Below, in pieces: positions 40,033-48,950 of a stretch of DNA of 64,000 nucleotides (position 1 is its first letter; each line of letters opens with the position of its first letter). The stretch lies in contig NZ_JAPZBC010000001.1 of assembly GCF_027460265.1 (NCBI RefSeq), forward strand, positions 2,135,501-2,199,500, in the 5' to 3' direction. This DNA comes from Streptomyces sp. WMMC940. Lineage in GTDB: Bacteria; Actinomycetota; Actinomycetes; Streptomycetales; Streptomycetaceae. The translations under genes and the position numbers were made by a program. The notes beneath the pieces are model-generated. The model saw nothing but the letters and a program-made list of their open reading frames with translations. It was not told the origin of the DNA and ran no database searches.

Positions 40033-42063
40033 GTGAGACCCACGCCCAGCCGTCGCGCATCCGCGACCGGCGCTCTGCTCGCAGTCGCAGCCCTCCTGGC
40101 CGTCGGAGTCCAGTCCGGCTCCGCCGCCGCGGCCCCCGACGCCGCGCCGATCGCCCCGAAGCAGCAGTCCGCCTCCGGGGCCGACCCCGGCGCGCTGCCC
40201 GCGCAGCTCTCCCCCGCCCAGCGGGCGGAACTGCTCCGCGAGGCCAACGCCACCAAGGCGGCGACCGCGGCCGAACTCGGCCTCGGCGCCCAGGAGAAGC
40301 TCGTCGTGCGCGATGTCGTCCAGGACCGGGACGGCACCACGCACACCCGCTACGAGCGCACCTACGCGGGCCTGCCCGTGCTCGGCGGCGACCTGGTGGT
40401 CGCCGAGACGAAGGCCGGACGGACCGAGTCCGTCAGCAAGGCGTCGACGGCCGCGCTGAAGAACGTCGACACCAGCGCCGATGTCGCTCCCGCCGCCGCC
40501 GAACGCCAGGCCGTGGCCGCCGCACGCTCCGAGGGCTCGAAGGACACCGCCGCCGACCGGGCCCCGCGCAAGGTGGTCTGGATGGCCCAGGGCAAGCCGA
40601 CGCTCGCCTACGAGACCGTCGTCGGCGGTCTGCAGCACGACGGCACCCCCAACGAGCTGCACGTCGTCACCGACGCCACCACCGGCGCGAAGCTGTACGA
40701 GTGGCAGGCGGTCCACGAGGGCACGGGCAACACGATGTACAGCGGCCAGGTGACGCTGGGCACCGCACCGTCGTACACCCTGACCGACACCACCCGCGGC
40801 AACCACAAGACCAACAACCTCAACCGCGGCACGTCCGGAGCCGGCACCCTGTTCTCCGGCCCCGACGACACCTGGGGCGACGGCACCCCGCAGAACGCCG
40901 AGACCGCCGGCGCCGACGCACACTACGGCGCGGCGCTGACCTGGGACTACTACAAGAACGTGCACGGCCGTTCCGGTATCCGGGGCGACGGCGTCGGCGC
41001 GTACTCCCGGGTCCACTACGGCAACAACTACATCAACGCGTTCTGGCAGGACAGCTGCTTCTGCATGACCTACGGCGACGGCGCGGGCAACGCCAAGCCG
41101 CTGACGTCGATCGACGTGGCCGCGCACGAGATGACGCACGGCGTCACCTCCAACACCGCCAGGCTGATCTACAGCGGCGAGTCCGGCGGGCTCAACGAGG
41201 CGACGTCCGACATCTTCGCCGCCGCGGTGGAGTTCCACGCCAACAACCCCCAGGACGTGGGCGACTACCTCGTCGGCGAGAAAATCGACATCAATGGCAA
41301 CGGCACCCCGCTGCGCTACATGGACAAGCCGAGCAAGGACGGCAGGTCCAAGGACGCCTGGTACTCGGGCATCGGCGGGATCGACGTGCACTACTCCTCG
41401 GGCCCGGCGAACCACTGGTACTACCTGCTCTCCGAGGGCAGCGGCGCCAAGACCATCAACGGCGTGAACTACGACTCCCCGACCTCGGACGGTCTGCCGG
41501 TCACCGGCATCGGCCGCGACAAGGCGTCGCTGATCTGGTTCAAGGCGCTCACCACGAAGTTCAACTCGACCACCAACTACGCGGGCGCCCGCACCGGCAC
41601 GCTCGCGGTCGCCACGGAGCTGTACGGCGCGAACAGCGCCGAGGTCAAGGCCGTGACCGACGCCTGGGCCGGCATCAACGTCGGCTCCCGGCCCGGCGGG
41701 GGCGAGCCCGGCCCCGGCAAGGTCTTCGAGAACACCGGCGACGTCAACATCCCGGACCTCGGCACGGTCAGCTCCCCGGTCGCGGTCACCGGCATCGCCG
41801 GCAACGCCCCGTCGAACCTCAAGGTCGACGTCGACATCAAGCACACCTGGCGCGGTGACCTCGTCATCGACCTGGTGGCCCCCGACGGCACGGCCTACCG
41901 CCTGAAGAACTCCAGCGGCAGCGACTCCGCGGACGACGTCATCGCCACGTACACCGTGAACGCCTCCAGTGAGGTGGCCAACGGCACCTGGAACCTGCGG
42001 GTCCAGGACGTCGCCCGTTGGGACACCGGCCACATCAGCAACGTCAAGCTGACGTTCCCGTAA
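40033..42063 (+). CDS. Secreted M4-family neutral metalloprotease with C-terminal P-domain
   Basis: This thermolysin-like zinc protease is made as a 676-residue preproenzyme. A signal peptide (ATGALLAVAALLAVGVQSGSA) is followed by FTP/PepSY propeptide domains (about 60-220). The catalytic domain has HEMTH with H365, E366 and H369, and the third zinc ligand E389 in GGLNEATSD. After the M4 C-terminal domain comes a proprotein convertase-type P-domain (about 570-676) with KVDVDIKHTWRGDLVIDLVAPDG and HISNVKLTF. GTG 40033 has AAGGAG five nt upstream. It should digest extracellular protein. Confidence 0.95.
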   Translation: MRPTPSRRASATGALLAVAALLAVGVQSGSAAAAPDAAPIAPKQQSASGADPGALPAQLSPAQRAELLREANATKAATAAELGLGAQEKLVVRDVVQDRDGTTHTRYERTYAGLPVLGGDLVVAETKAGRTESVSKASTAALKNVDTSADVAPAAAERQAVAAARSEGSKDTAADRAPRKVVWMAQGKPTLAYETVVGGLQHDGTPNELHVVTDATTGAKLYEWQAVHEGTGNTMYSGQVTLGTAPSYTLTDTTRGNHKTNNLNRGTSGAGTLFSGPDDTWGDGTPQNAETAGADAHYGAALTWDYYKNVHGRSGIRGDGVGAYSRVHYGNNYINAFWQDSCFCMTYGDGAGNAKPLTSIDVAAHEMTHGVTSNTARLIYSGESGGLNEATSDIFAAAVEFHANNPQDVGDYLVGEKIDINGNGTPLRYMDKPSKDGRSKDAWYSGIGGIDVHYSSGPANHWYYLLSEGSGAKTINGVNYDSPTSDGLPVTGIGRDKASLIWFKALTTKFNSTTNYAGARTGTLAVATELYGANSAEVKAVTDAWAGINVGSRPGGGEPGPGKVFENTGDVNIPDLGTVSSPVAVTGIAGNAPSNLKVDVDIKHTWRGDLVIDLVAPDGTAYRLKNSSGSDSADDVIATYTVNASSEVANGTWNLRVQDVARWDTGHISNVKLTFP

Positions 42064-42100
42064 GCACCGGGGCCCGTCGGGCCCGTGTCGGCACCGTCCG

Positions 42101-42136
42101 GACCGCCCGGGGGAGCTCTCGCTCCCCCGGGCGGTC
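42101..42136. terminator. Bidirectional terminator between the M4 protease and glgP
   Basis: A perfect 16-bp stem (42101-42116 with 42121-42136) closed by a 4-nt loop lies between two convergent genes, 38 nt past the protease stop codon. Confidence 0.85.
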
Positions 42137-42210
42137 CCGCGCGGGGAACCCGTCGGACACGGAGGGACCCGCCCACCTCCGCGCGCCCGGCCGCACGATC
42201 CGCCCCCGCT

Positions 42211-44787
42211 TCAGCGCATCAGCACCCCCGCGCCCTCCCCGGTCACCTCGGTCGGCCACGCCACCAGGCCGGGATCCGCCCCGTGCGGCAGCAGCGGGTG
42301 CGCGGGCAGCACGCGGACCGTGTAGCCGAACGGGCCGGTGCGGTCGAGGGCGAGCGGGCCCTCGTAGATCCACCGCCCGGCCGTACCGGGACCGCCGGCG
42401 GCCGGCTTCAGCGGAAAGGTCTGGGGGTCGGCGATCGCGTCGTCGGAGTCGACCCGGCCCGCCACGGCCTGCACCTCGACGTCCTCGGGCCGGAGCGCAC
42501 CGAGGGTGACGCACACCCGCAGCGCCAGCGTCGAACCGAGCTCCGCCGCGCCCGTGTCCGCTCCCGCCTCGACGTGGCCGACCGAGACGCCGGGCCACGC
42601 CGCGCGCACCCGGGCCTTCCAGGCGGCCAGTTCACCGGCCGCGCCGCTGTCCAGGGCGAGCAGCCGGTGGGCCCGGGCGGCCGGGGCGTAGAGCCGGTCC
42701 ACGTACTCGCGGACCATCCGGTCCGCGAGCACCTTCGGGCCCAGCGCGGTGAGCGTGCGCCGAACCATCTCGGTCCAGCGGGCGGGGACCCCGTCCGCGC
42801 CCCGGTCGTAGAACAGCGGCGCAATGCGCTCCTCGACCAACCCGTACAGCGCGGCGGCCTCCAGGTCGTCGCGGCGGTCCTGGTCGTGCGCGGCGGTGCC
42901 GTCGGCCGTGGGCACGGCCCAGCCGAAGTCCGGCTCGTACCACTCGTCCCACCAGCCGTCGAGCACGGACAGATTGAGGCACCCGTTGAGCGCGGCCTTC
43001 ATCCCGCTGGTCCCGCACGCCTCCAGCGGCCGCAGCGGATTGTTCAGCCACACGTCGCAGCCCGGCAGGAGCCGCCGCGCCATCGCCATGCCGTAGTCGG
43101 GCAGGAAGACGATCCGGTGCCGGACCCGGGGGTCGTCCGCGAACCGCACCAGTTCCTGGATCAGCCGCTTCCCGCCGTCGTCGGCGGGGTGCGCCTTGCC
43201 GGCGACGACGATCTGCACCGGCCGCTCGGGGTGCAGCAGCAGCTCCGCCAGCCGCTCCCGGTCGCGCAGCATCAGGGTGAGCCGCTTGTACGCGGGTACC
43301 CGGCGGGCGAACCCGATGGTGAGCACGTCCGGGTCCAGCACCCCGTCGATCCAACCCAGTTCCGCCGCGCCGGAACCGCGCTGGCGCCAGGAGGCGTACA
43401 GCCGCTCACGCACCTCGTGCACCAGTTGCTCCCGCAGCACCCGGCGCAGCTCCCAGAGATCGGCGTCCGGGGTCGCCGCGACGTCGTCGCCGAGGGCGAG
43501 CACTTCCGGGGCCGTCCAGGTCGGGGCGTGCACCCCGTTGGTGACCGAGGTGATCGGGACCTCCGGCGTGTCGAAGCCCGGCCACAGACCGCGGAACATC
43601 TCCCGGCTGACGGCGCCGTGCAGCGTGGAGACGCCGTTGGCGCGCTGCGCCAGGCGCAACCCCATCACCGCCATGTTGAACACGCCCGGCTCACCGCCGG
43701 GGTAGCTCTCCGTGCCCAGCCTCAGCACCCGTCCCGCGTCCACGCCGGGCAGTTCGCCGCCCTCGCCGAAGTGACGGGCCACCAGATCGCGGTCGAAGCG
43801 GTCGATACCGGCCGGGACGGGGGTGTGGGTGGTGAACACCGTCCCGGCCCTGACCGCCTCCAGCGCGGCGTCGAAGTCGAGACCGTACGTCAGCAGCTCC
43901 CGGATCCGCTCCAGCCCCTGGAAACCGGCGTGGCCCTCGTTGGTGTGGAAGACCTCGGGCTCGGGATGGCCGGTGAGCCGGCAGTACGCGCGGACCGCGC
44001 GGACCCCGCCGATACCCAGGAGCGCCTCCTGCAGCAGCCGGTGCTCACTGCCGCCGCCGTACAGCCGGTCGGTGACGTCCCGCTCCCCCGGCGCGTTCTC
44101 CTCCACGTCCGAGTCCAGCAGCAGCAGCGGTACGCGACCGACCTGCGCCTGCCAGATACGGGCTCGCAGTGAGCGGCCGCCCGGCAGGTCGAGGGACACC
44201 TGGGCGGGGCTGCCGGCGGGCTCGCGGAGCAGGGTCAGCGGGAGCTCGTCGGGATCGAGGACGGGATAGTGCTCCTGCTGCCAGCCGTCGCGGGACAGCG
44301 ACTGGCGGAAGTAGCCGTGCCGGTAGAGCAGTCCGACGCCGATCAGCGGGACTCCCAGGTCGCTGGCGGCCTTCAGATGGTCGCCGGCGAGTATGCCCAG
44401 ACCGCCCGAGTACTGGGGCAGCGCCGCGGTGATCCCGAACTCCGGCGAGAAGTAGGCGACGGCGGCGGGCAGGGGCACGCCGTCGCCGGACTGCTCCTGG
44501 TACCAGCGCCGCCCGCGCAGATAGGCGTCCAGGTCGCGGGCGGACTCCGAGACGCGGAACAGGAACTCCGGGTCGGTGGCGAGTTCGGCGAGCCGGCCCG
44601 CGGTCACCGACCCGAGCAGTCGCACCGGGTCGCCGCCGGACGCGCGCCAGCCGGACGGGTCCGCGCTGCGGAACAGCTCCCGCGTCGGCGCGTGCCACGA
44701 CCAGCGCAGGTTGCGGGCCAGCTCGCTGAGCGGGGCGAGGGGTTCGGGGAGGACGGGGCGGACGGTGAATCGACGAATGGCCTTCAC
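42211..44787 (-). CDS. glgP: Alpha-glucan (glycogen/maltodextrin) phosphorylase, DUF3417-containing type
   Basis: GlgP releases glucose 1-phosphate from non-reducing ends of alpha-1,4-glucan. The 858-residue GT35 enzyme begins with the domain typical of the actinobacterial type (LSELARNLRWSWH). It also has YFSPEFGITAALPQYSGGLGILAGDHLKAASDLGVP-type sequence and VFHTNEGHAGF. The PLP lysine is K597 in ACGTSGMKAALNG. GTG 44787 (VKAIRRFTVRPV) has GGTGGG upstream. It converges on the M4 protease. The five-gene signalling block starts behind it. Confidence 0.95.
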   Translation of the reverse strand: MKAIRRFTVRPVLPEPLAPLSELARNLRWSWHAPTRELFRSADPSGWRASGGDPVRLLGSVTAGRLAELATDPEFLFRVSESARDLDAYLRGRRWYQEQSGDGVPLPAAVAYFSPEFGITAALPQYSGGLGILAGDHLKAASDLGVPLIGVGLLYRHGYFRQSLSRDGWQQEHYPVLDPDELPLTLLREPAGSPAQVSLDLPGGRSLRARIWQAQVGRVPLLLLDSDVEENAPGERDVTDRLYGGGSEHRLLQEALLGIGGVRAVRAYCRLTGHPEPEVFHTNEGHAGFQGLERIRELLTYGLDFDAALEAVRAGTVFTTHTPVPAGIDRFDRDLVARHFGEGGELPGVDAGRVLRLGTESYPGGEPGVFNMAVMGLRLAQRANGVSTLHGAVSREMFRGLWPGFDTPEVPITSVTNGVHAPTWTAPEVLALGDDVAATPDADLWELRRVLREQLVHEVRERLYASWRQRGSGAAELGWIDGVLDPDVLTIGFARRVPAYKRLTLMLRDRERLAELLLHPERPVQIVVAGKAHPADDGGKRLIQELVRFADDPRVRHRIVFLPDYGMAMARRLLPGCDVWLNNPLRPLEACGTSGMKAALNGCLNLSVLDGWWDEWYEPDFGWAVPTADGTAAHDQDRRDDLEAAALYGLVEERIAPLFYDRGADGVPARWTEMVRRTLTALGPKVLADRMVREYVDRLYAPAARAHRLLALDSGAAGELAAWKARVRAAWPGVSVGHVEAGADTGAAELGSTLALRVCVTLGALRPEDVEVQAVAGRVDSDDAIADPQTFPLKPAAGGPGTAGRWIYEGPLALDRTGPFGYTVRVLPAHPLLPHGADPGLVAWPTEVTGEGAGVLMR

Positions 44788-45047
44788 AGGTCCCACCTTC
44801 GAAACGGTGTTCATCCGGGGACGCACGACGCTGTGCGCCCGTCCGACCTCTCGACCGTAACGGCGCGCCGCCCGGCTCAACCACGGCGCGAGGAGGGCGC
44901 ATCGAGCCGTGCCTCCATCGGCGGATGCCGGGCCGTGCCGCGTCCCGCGCCGCGAACACGGGTTCGCACGGGGCCGGACGGCGCGGTCCCCCCGGCAGCG
45001 GCCAACGGTGCACGTCCCCGCCCGGCGACGGCCGGAGCCTGCGCGGG

Positions 45048-47018
45048 CTACGGCGCGCGGTTTCCGTCCGCCGCGCTCCCGGCGGCCGCCGGGAGCGCGT
45101 GCAGGCTTCCGTGGGAGGCGGCGGCGTAGACGGTGCGGACCTCCGGGGCGTGGGCGGTGGCGAGGATCTGGCCGCCCAGGTCGAAGCTCTGCAGGGAGGC
45201 GCCGTCCGCCGCGTCCAGCAGATGGAGCCGGCCGTGCCAGCCGCCCGCGTAGACCGCGGTTCCGTCGGCGCACAGGGAGAAGAACTCCTCGCCGTCCGCG
45301 TACTGGGCGCGCCAGACCTCCTCGCCGGTCTTGGCGCTGTGGCAGTGCACGATGCCCGCCGTGTCCCCGACGATCAACGTGTCGGCGACCCGTACGGGCG
45401 GGGCGACCACCGGCGCGCCGAGCCGGGTCTCCCACAGCGTGCCGCCGTCGGCCGCGGCCAGGCAGCGCAGTCCGCCGTCGCCGTCGGCGACCACGACGCC
45501 GTCGTCCAGCGCCAGCGGCGCCGCCGGCACGGGTGCGGGGAACCGCACGGCCCGGTCCCAGCACGCGCGGCCCTCCTCGTCGTCGACCGCGAGCAGTTCG
45601 CGGCCCTGCGCGGCCGAGAGGTAGACGTGCCGGGGACCGGCGGCGACGGGCTCCGCCGGGCCGCCGTCGGAGTCCGAGAGCGGTTCGGTGCGCCACCAGA
45701 CCCGGCGGGTGACGGCGTCGAAGTGGTGGATCCGGCCCGCCCCGTCGCCGAGGAAAACGCTCTGCCCGCGCAGCAGCACCCGCGCGTGCGGAAGGCTCCC
45801 GGCGGGGACGGACCACCAGAGGGTGCGGGCTCTCGTGTCCCAGGACTCCAGCCGGCCCGCGGAGTCGCACACCAGCAGCAGAGCGCCCTCGGCGCACAGC
45901 TGAACGGGGGGTGCGAAGTCACGGTGCCGGGCCTGTTCCCGACCGGTCGCCGCGTCGAGCCAGCGCACGTCGCCGCCGCCGTCCGCGGTCACGACACTGC
46001 CGTGGCCGGTGGACACGACCTGGTGCGGCCATTCCCCCGCGCCCGCGCTCCAGCTGCGTCGGCCGGTGCGGAACGGCACGGTGAGGTCGGCGCCGTTGCC
46101 GGCGCCCGTGAGCAACTCCCTCAGCTCTGACCGGTACCGCGCCAGGGTCCGGGCGACGTCGCCCGGGAGCCTGAGGGTGCCCGGTTCGCCGAAGCCCTCG
46201 GCGACCTCGGCGAGGGTGGGGCGGTCGGCCGGGTCCTCCGCCAGGCAGGCCCGGATCAGGCGCCCCGCCCGGTCGTCCGGCAGCCCCGACAGATCGGGCG
46301 CGGTGCCCGACACCCGGCGCAGCAGCATCGCGCGGGCGTCCCGCTCCCCGGTGTACGGCGGATGCCCGGTCAGCCCGTACAGCACGATCGCACCGATCCC
46401 GAAGACGTCGGTCGCGTTCACCGTCTTCGACAGGCCCATGATCTGCTCGGGAGCGCAGAAGTGGGGATGGCCGATCACGGTGTCCAGGCTCACCGTCACC
46501 CGCTGGCCCCGGATGCGGGTCAGCCCGAAGTCGATGATCCAGGGCCCGTCCTGGGTCATCAGCACATTGCCGGGGTGCAGGTCCCGGTGCAGAAGGCCCT
46601 TGCCGTGCGCGGTGCTCAGGGTGTCGACGAGCTCGGCGGCGACGGAGTGCACCGTGTCGCGGGGCAGTGCGCCCCCGTGCGACTCCAGGATGCGGTAGAG
46701 CGAGAGGCCGGGGATGAAGCGCGTCGCCAGGGTGGGCTGCCGTCCCGCGCCGAAGTCGAAGACGAGCAGCTCGGGGATGCGGGCGCCCTTGCAGCGGTCG
46801 AGCGCCTTGCTCTCCTGGTGGAAGCGCTGCAGATGCTGGGCGTCCTCGGTGAACTCGGACTTGAGCAGCTTCACGGCCCCGAGGGTGTCGAGGCCGCGCT
46901 CCTCGCCCGACGGACGGCCGAGGTAGACGGTGCCGAACCCGCCCGTGCCCAGTCTGCCGAGCAGCCGGAACCCCGCGGCCTCGGGCGGGTCGACGGCCGG
47001 GTCCAGCGGCTTCACCAT
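45048..47018 (-). CDS. Cytoplasmic serine/threonine protein kinase with C-terminal PQQ-type beta-propeller
   Basis: The 656-residue protein has a Hanks-type kinase domain at about residues 16-280: glycine loop GRLGTGGFGTVYLG, K50, E69, catalytic loop HRDLHPGN with D146 and N151, and DFG at 163-165. The catalytic loop has His where most kinases have Lys (HRDLK). From about residue 325 it is a PQQ/WD-like propeller (VRWLDAATGREQARH, VYAGGWHGRLHLLDAADG). No membrane helix separates the domains, so the protein is probably cytosolic. ATG 47018 has GAGGAG upstream. It is the last gene of the five-gene block, 98 nt after the vWA gene. Confidence 0.9.
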   Translation of the reverse strand: MVKPLDPAVDPPEAAGFRLLGRLGTGGFGTVYLGRPSGEERGLDTLGAVKLLKSEFTEDAQHLQRFHQESKALDRCKGARIPELLVFDFGAGRQPTLATRFIPGLSLYRILESHGGALPRDTVHSVAAELVDTLSTAHGKGLLHRDLHPGNVLMTQDGPWIIDFGLTRIRGQRVTVSLDTVIGHPHFCAPEQIMGLSKTVNATDVFGIGAIVLYGLTGHPPYTGERDARAMLLRRVSGTAPDLSGLPDDRAGRLIRACLAEDPADRPTLAEVAEGFGEPGTLRLPGDVARTLARYRSELRELLTGAGNGADLTVPFRTGRRSWSAGAGEWPHQVVSTGHGSVVTADGGGDVRWLDAATGREQARHRDFAPPVQLCAEGALLLVCDSAGRLESWDTRARTLWWSVPAGSLPHARVLLRGQSVFLGDGAGRIHHFDAVTRRVWWRTEPLSDSDGGPAEPVAAGPRHVYLSAAQGRELLAVDDEEGRACWDRAVRFPAPVPAAPLALDDGVVVADGDGGLRCLAAADGGTLWETRLGAPVVAPPVRVADTLIVGDTAGIVHCHSAKTGEEVWRAQYADGEEFFSLCADGTAVYAGGWHGRLHLLDAADGASLQSFDLGGQILATAHAPEVRTVYAAASHGSLHALPAAAGSAADGNRAP

Positions 47019-47116
47019 GACGGGGTCCTCTCCTCGGGCGGCTGGTGCGGGTGGGTGGTACGGCACGGACTCCCGGGACCGCGTCGCGCGGTAGGGCGCC
47101 CGGAGCCGCGTCCGGC

Positions 47117-48724
47117 TCACTGCATGACGACGGCCTGGCTCCCGGTCTCGTGCGAGAACCCGATGCCGCACAGCACGGTCGACTTGCCGAGTTCGCACGT
47201 GCCGCTGCCGCTCAGCCGCTCCCCGCCCGGTCGTGGGGCCTCGCGGTCGCACCGCAGGACGAGCACGAGCCGGCCGCCCTCCTGGCGTCCGCGGACGGTG
47301 ATCCGGGCCCGTACGTCGCCCGCGTCCGTCTCCGCGCTGACCTCCCGGCCGCGCAGCGCCAGCGTCCGGCGGTCACCCGTCCGCAGGTCGGTCACGGTCA
47401 GCGTGCCCGAGAGCACGGGACGGCTGCGCTTGTACGCACGCCACCCGGCCGCCCCTCCGAGCAGGGCGACGAGCAGCACCAGCGGATAGAACCAGCCCGG
47501 GGCCCGGCCGGGGACGGTCCCGACGAGGTCGACGTCCGTGACGGCCGGGCCGCCCGTGGCGAACTTCGCGTACCCCAGCGAGCTGCGGACGGCGGGCGTC
47601 CACGGCGAGGAGACGTCGGCCCGGAGGTCCAGCCCGGCGCGGAAGTCCCGGGCTCCCGGGATCAGGGCGAACTCGGGATCCTGAACCCAGGCCAGCTTCA
47701 GCTCGACCGTACGGCTCTGCCCCGGAGCCAGGTCCACGGCCCGCCCCGCACCGCTGACGTCCACGTCCGGACCGCCTCGTTCGGCGGCCGCCCGCAGGAC
47801 GACCCGCAGCGGGACGTGCCGGGCCTCGGACGACAGCGTGACGCGCACGGTCCTGGAGCGGGCGCCGGTACGGTCCCCGGTGGCCAGGGTGACCGCCCCG
47901 GGCCCGGGGCGGCGCACCCCTTCCCCTTCGACGGAGACGGCCACGCCCCTGCCCTCGTCGGTCCGGAGGACGCTCACGGCCTTCTCCGCACGCACCTGGT
48001 CCTTGGCGACGCCGAGCTGCGTTCCCAGCGCCGCTGGGTCCACGGGCAGGATGCGCGGGGCGCCGAACGCTCCGCCGAGGACCTCGCCGACGCGGGTGCC
48101 CTCGGCGAGCGGCACACCGTAGCCGACGATCTTCCGATTGGTCCCCATCGCCGAGTAGCGCTCCTTGAGGCGCTTCCACGCCGGAGCGTCCTGGCGCTCG
48201 TACGGACTGCCCGGCGCGTTGACGGCGCCGTCGGTGAGCAGGAGCACCGCGCCGACCGGGGCCGTGCTGCGGTTGAGCTGCTCGGCTGCGGCCTCCAGCG
48301 CGGACCCGTGGTCGCTGGCCGACTCCGTGGCGGTGGCCGGGAGCCCCTTGGCGAAGAGGCTGCCGCCGCCCTTCGCCTTCACCGGGGACATGGGGTGGAT
48401 GACGCTCGTGGCCCGGCCGAAGGTGACGACCGCGACCTCGTCGGCGGGGGTGAGGGTCCTGAGGAAGGCGTCCAGCCGGCGTTTGACGGTGGCGTAGAGC
48501 GGTGCGCCGTCGGGGCCGCGGTCCTGCATGGAGCTGGAGGTGTCGATGAGGACGACGTACGCGGCCGGTACCTCGTCGACCTTCAGCGAACGGTAGATGC
48601 CCTCGCGCGGGAGCGGGGCGTCGGCGGCCGGAAGGGCGGTGGCCGCCGGCGCGCCGGGCGCGGCCAGCGCGGCGCCGAGGGCGAGCGGCAGGGCGCGGCG
48701 CGCCGTTGCGTGGAAGGTGTGCAT
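47117..48724 (-). CDS. vWA-domain membrane protein
   Basis: The 535-residue protein has a signal-like N-terminus (ALPLALGAALAAPGAPAA). Its von Willebrand A domain from about residue 54 has an intact MIDAS motif DTSSS (61-65) and a later LLTDG. After Ig-like sequence comes one membrane helix (PLVLLVALLGGAAGW, about 411-428). A cytoplasmic tail of 107 residues with an FHA- or Ig-like strand pattern (LSGTLTVTDLRTGDRRTL) follows. The topology places the metal-binding vWA domain outside and the tail inside, which would suit a surface sensor for the kinase or GTPase genes beside it. That role is an inference. Confidence 0.83.
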   Translation of the reverse strand: MHTFHATARRALPLALGAALAAPGAPAATALPAADAPLPREGIYRSLKVDEVPAAYVVLIDTSSSMQDRGPDGAPLYATVKRRLDAFLRTLTPADEVAVVTFGRATSVIHPMSPVKAKGGGSLFAKGLPATATESASDHGSALEAAAEQLNRSTAPVGAVLLLTDGAVNAPGSPYERQDAPAWKRLKERYSAMGTNRKIVGYGVPLAEGTRVGEVLGGAFGAPRILPVDPAALGTQLGVAKDQVRAEKAVSVLRTDEGRGVAVSVEGEGVRRPGPGAVTLATGDRTGARSRTVRVTLSSEARHVPLRVVLRAAAERGGPDVDVSGAGRAVDLAPGQSRTVELKLAWVQDPEFALIPGARDFRAGLDLRADVSSPWTPAVRSSLGYAKFATGGPAVTDVDLVGTVPGRAPGWFYPLVLLVALLGGAAGWRAYKRSRPVLSGTLTVTDLRTGDRRTLALRGREVSAETDAGDVRARITVRGRQEGGRLVLVLRCDREAPRPGGERLSGSGTCELGKSTVLCGIGFSHETGSQAVVMQ

Positions 48725-48950
48725 GAGGGGTCCCCCCTGTGACGTGCGTGGAACGGGCCTCGGAGCCCGGCGTTGCGCCGGGACCGGGAGCGGCCGCTGG
48801 GTCTGTGGCGGGTACGGCGGGGTGTCACGGTGTTGCGGGCACTGCGTGTCGGCGCTGCGGGTGCTCTCGGATCGGTGAGCCGGGGCGTTCCCTCCGTGGA
48901 CGGCGGTCGCCGTGGGCGAGCGGGTGGGGCGTGCGGGCGCGGGCCGGGGG

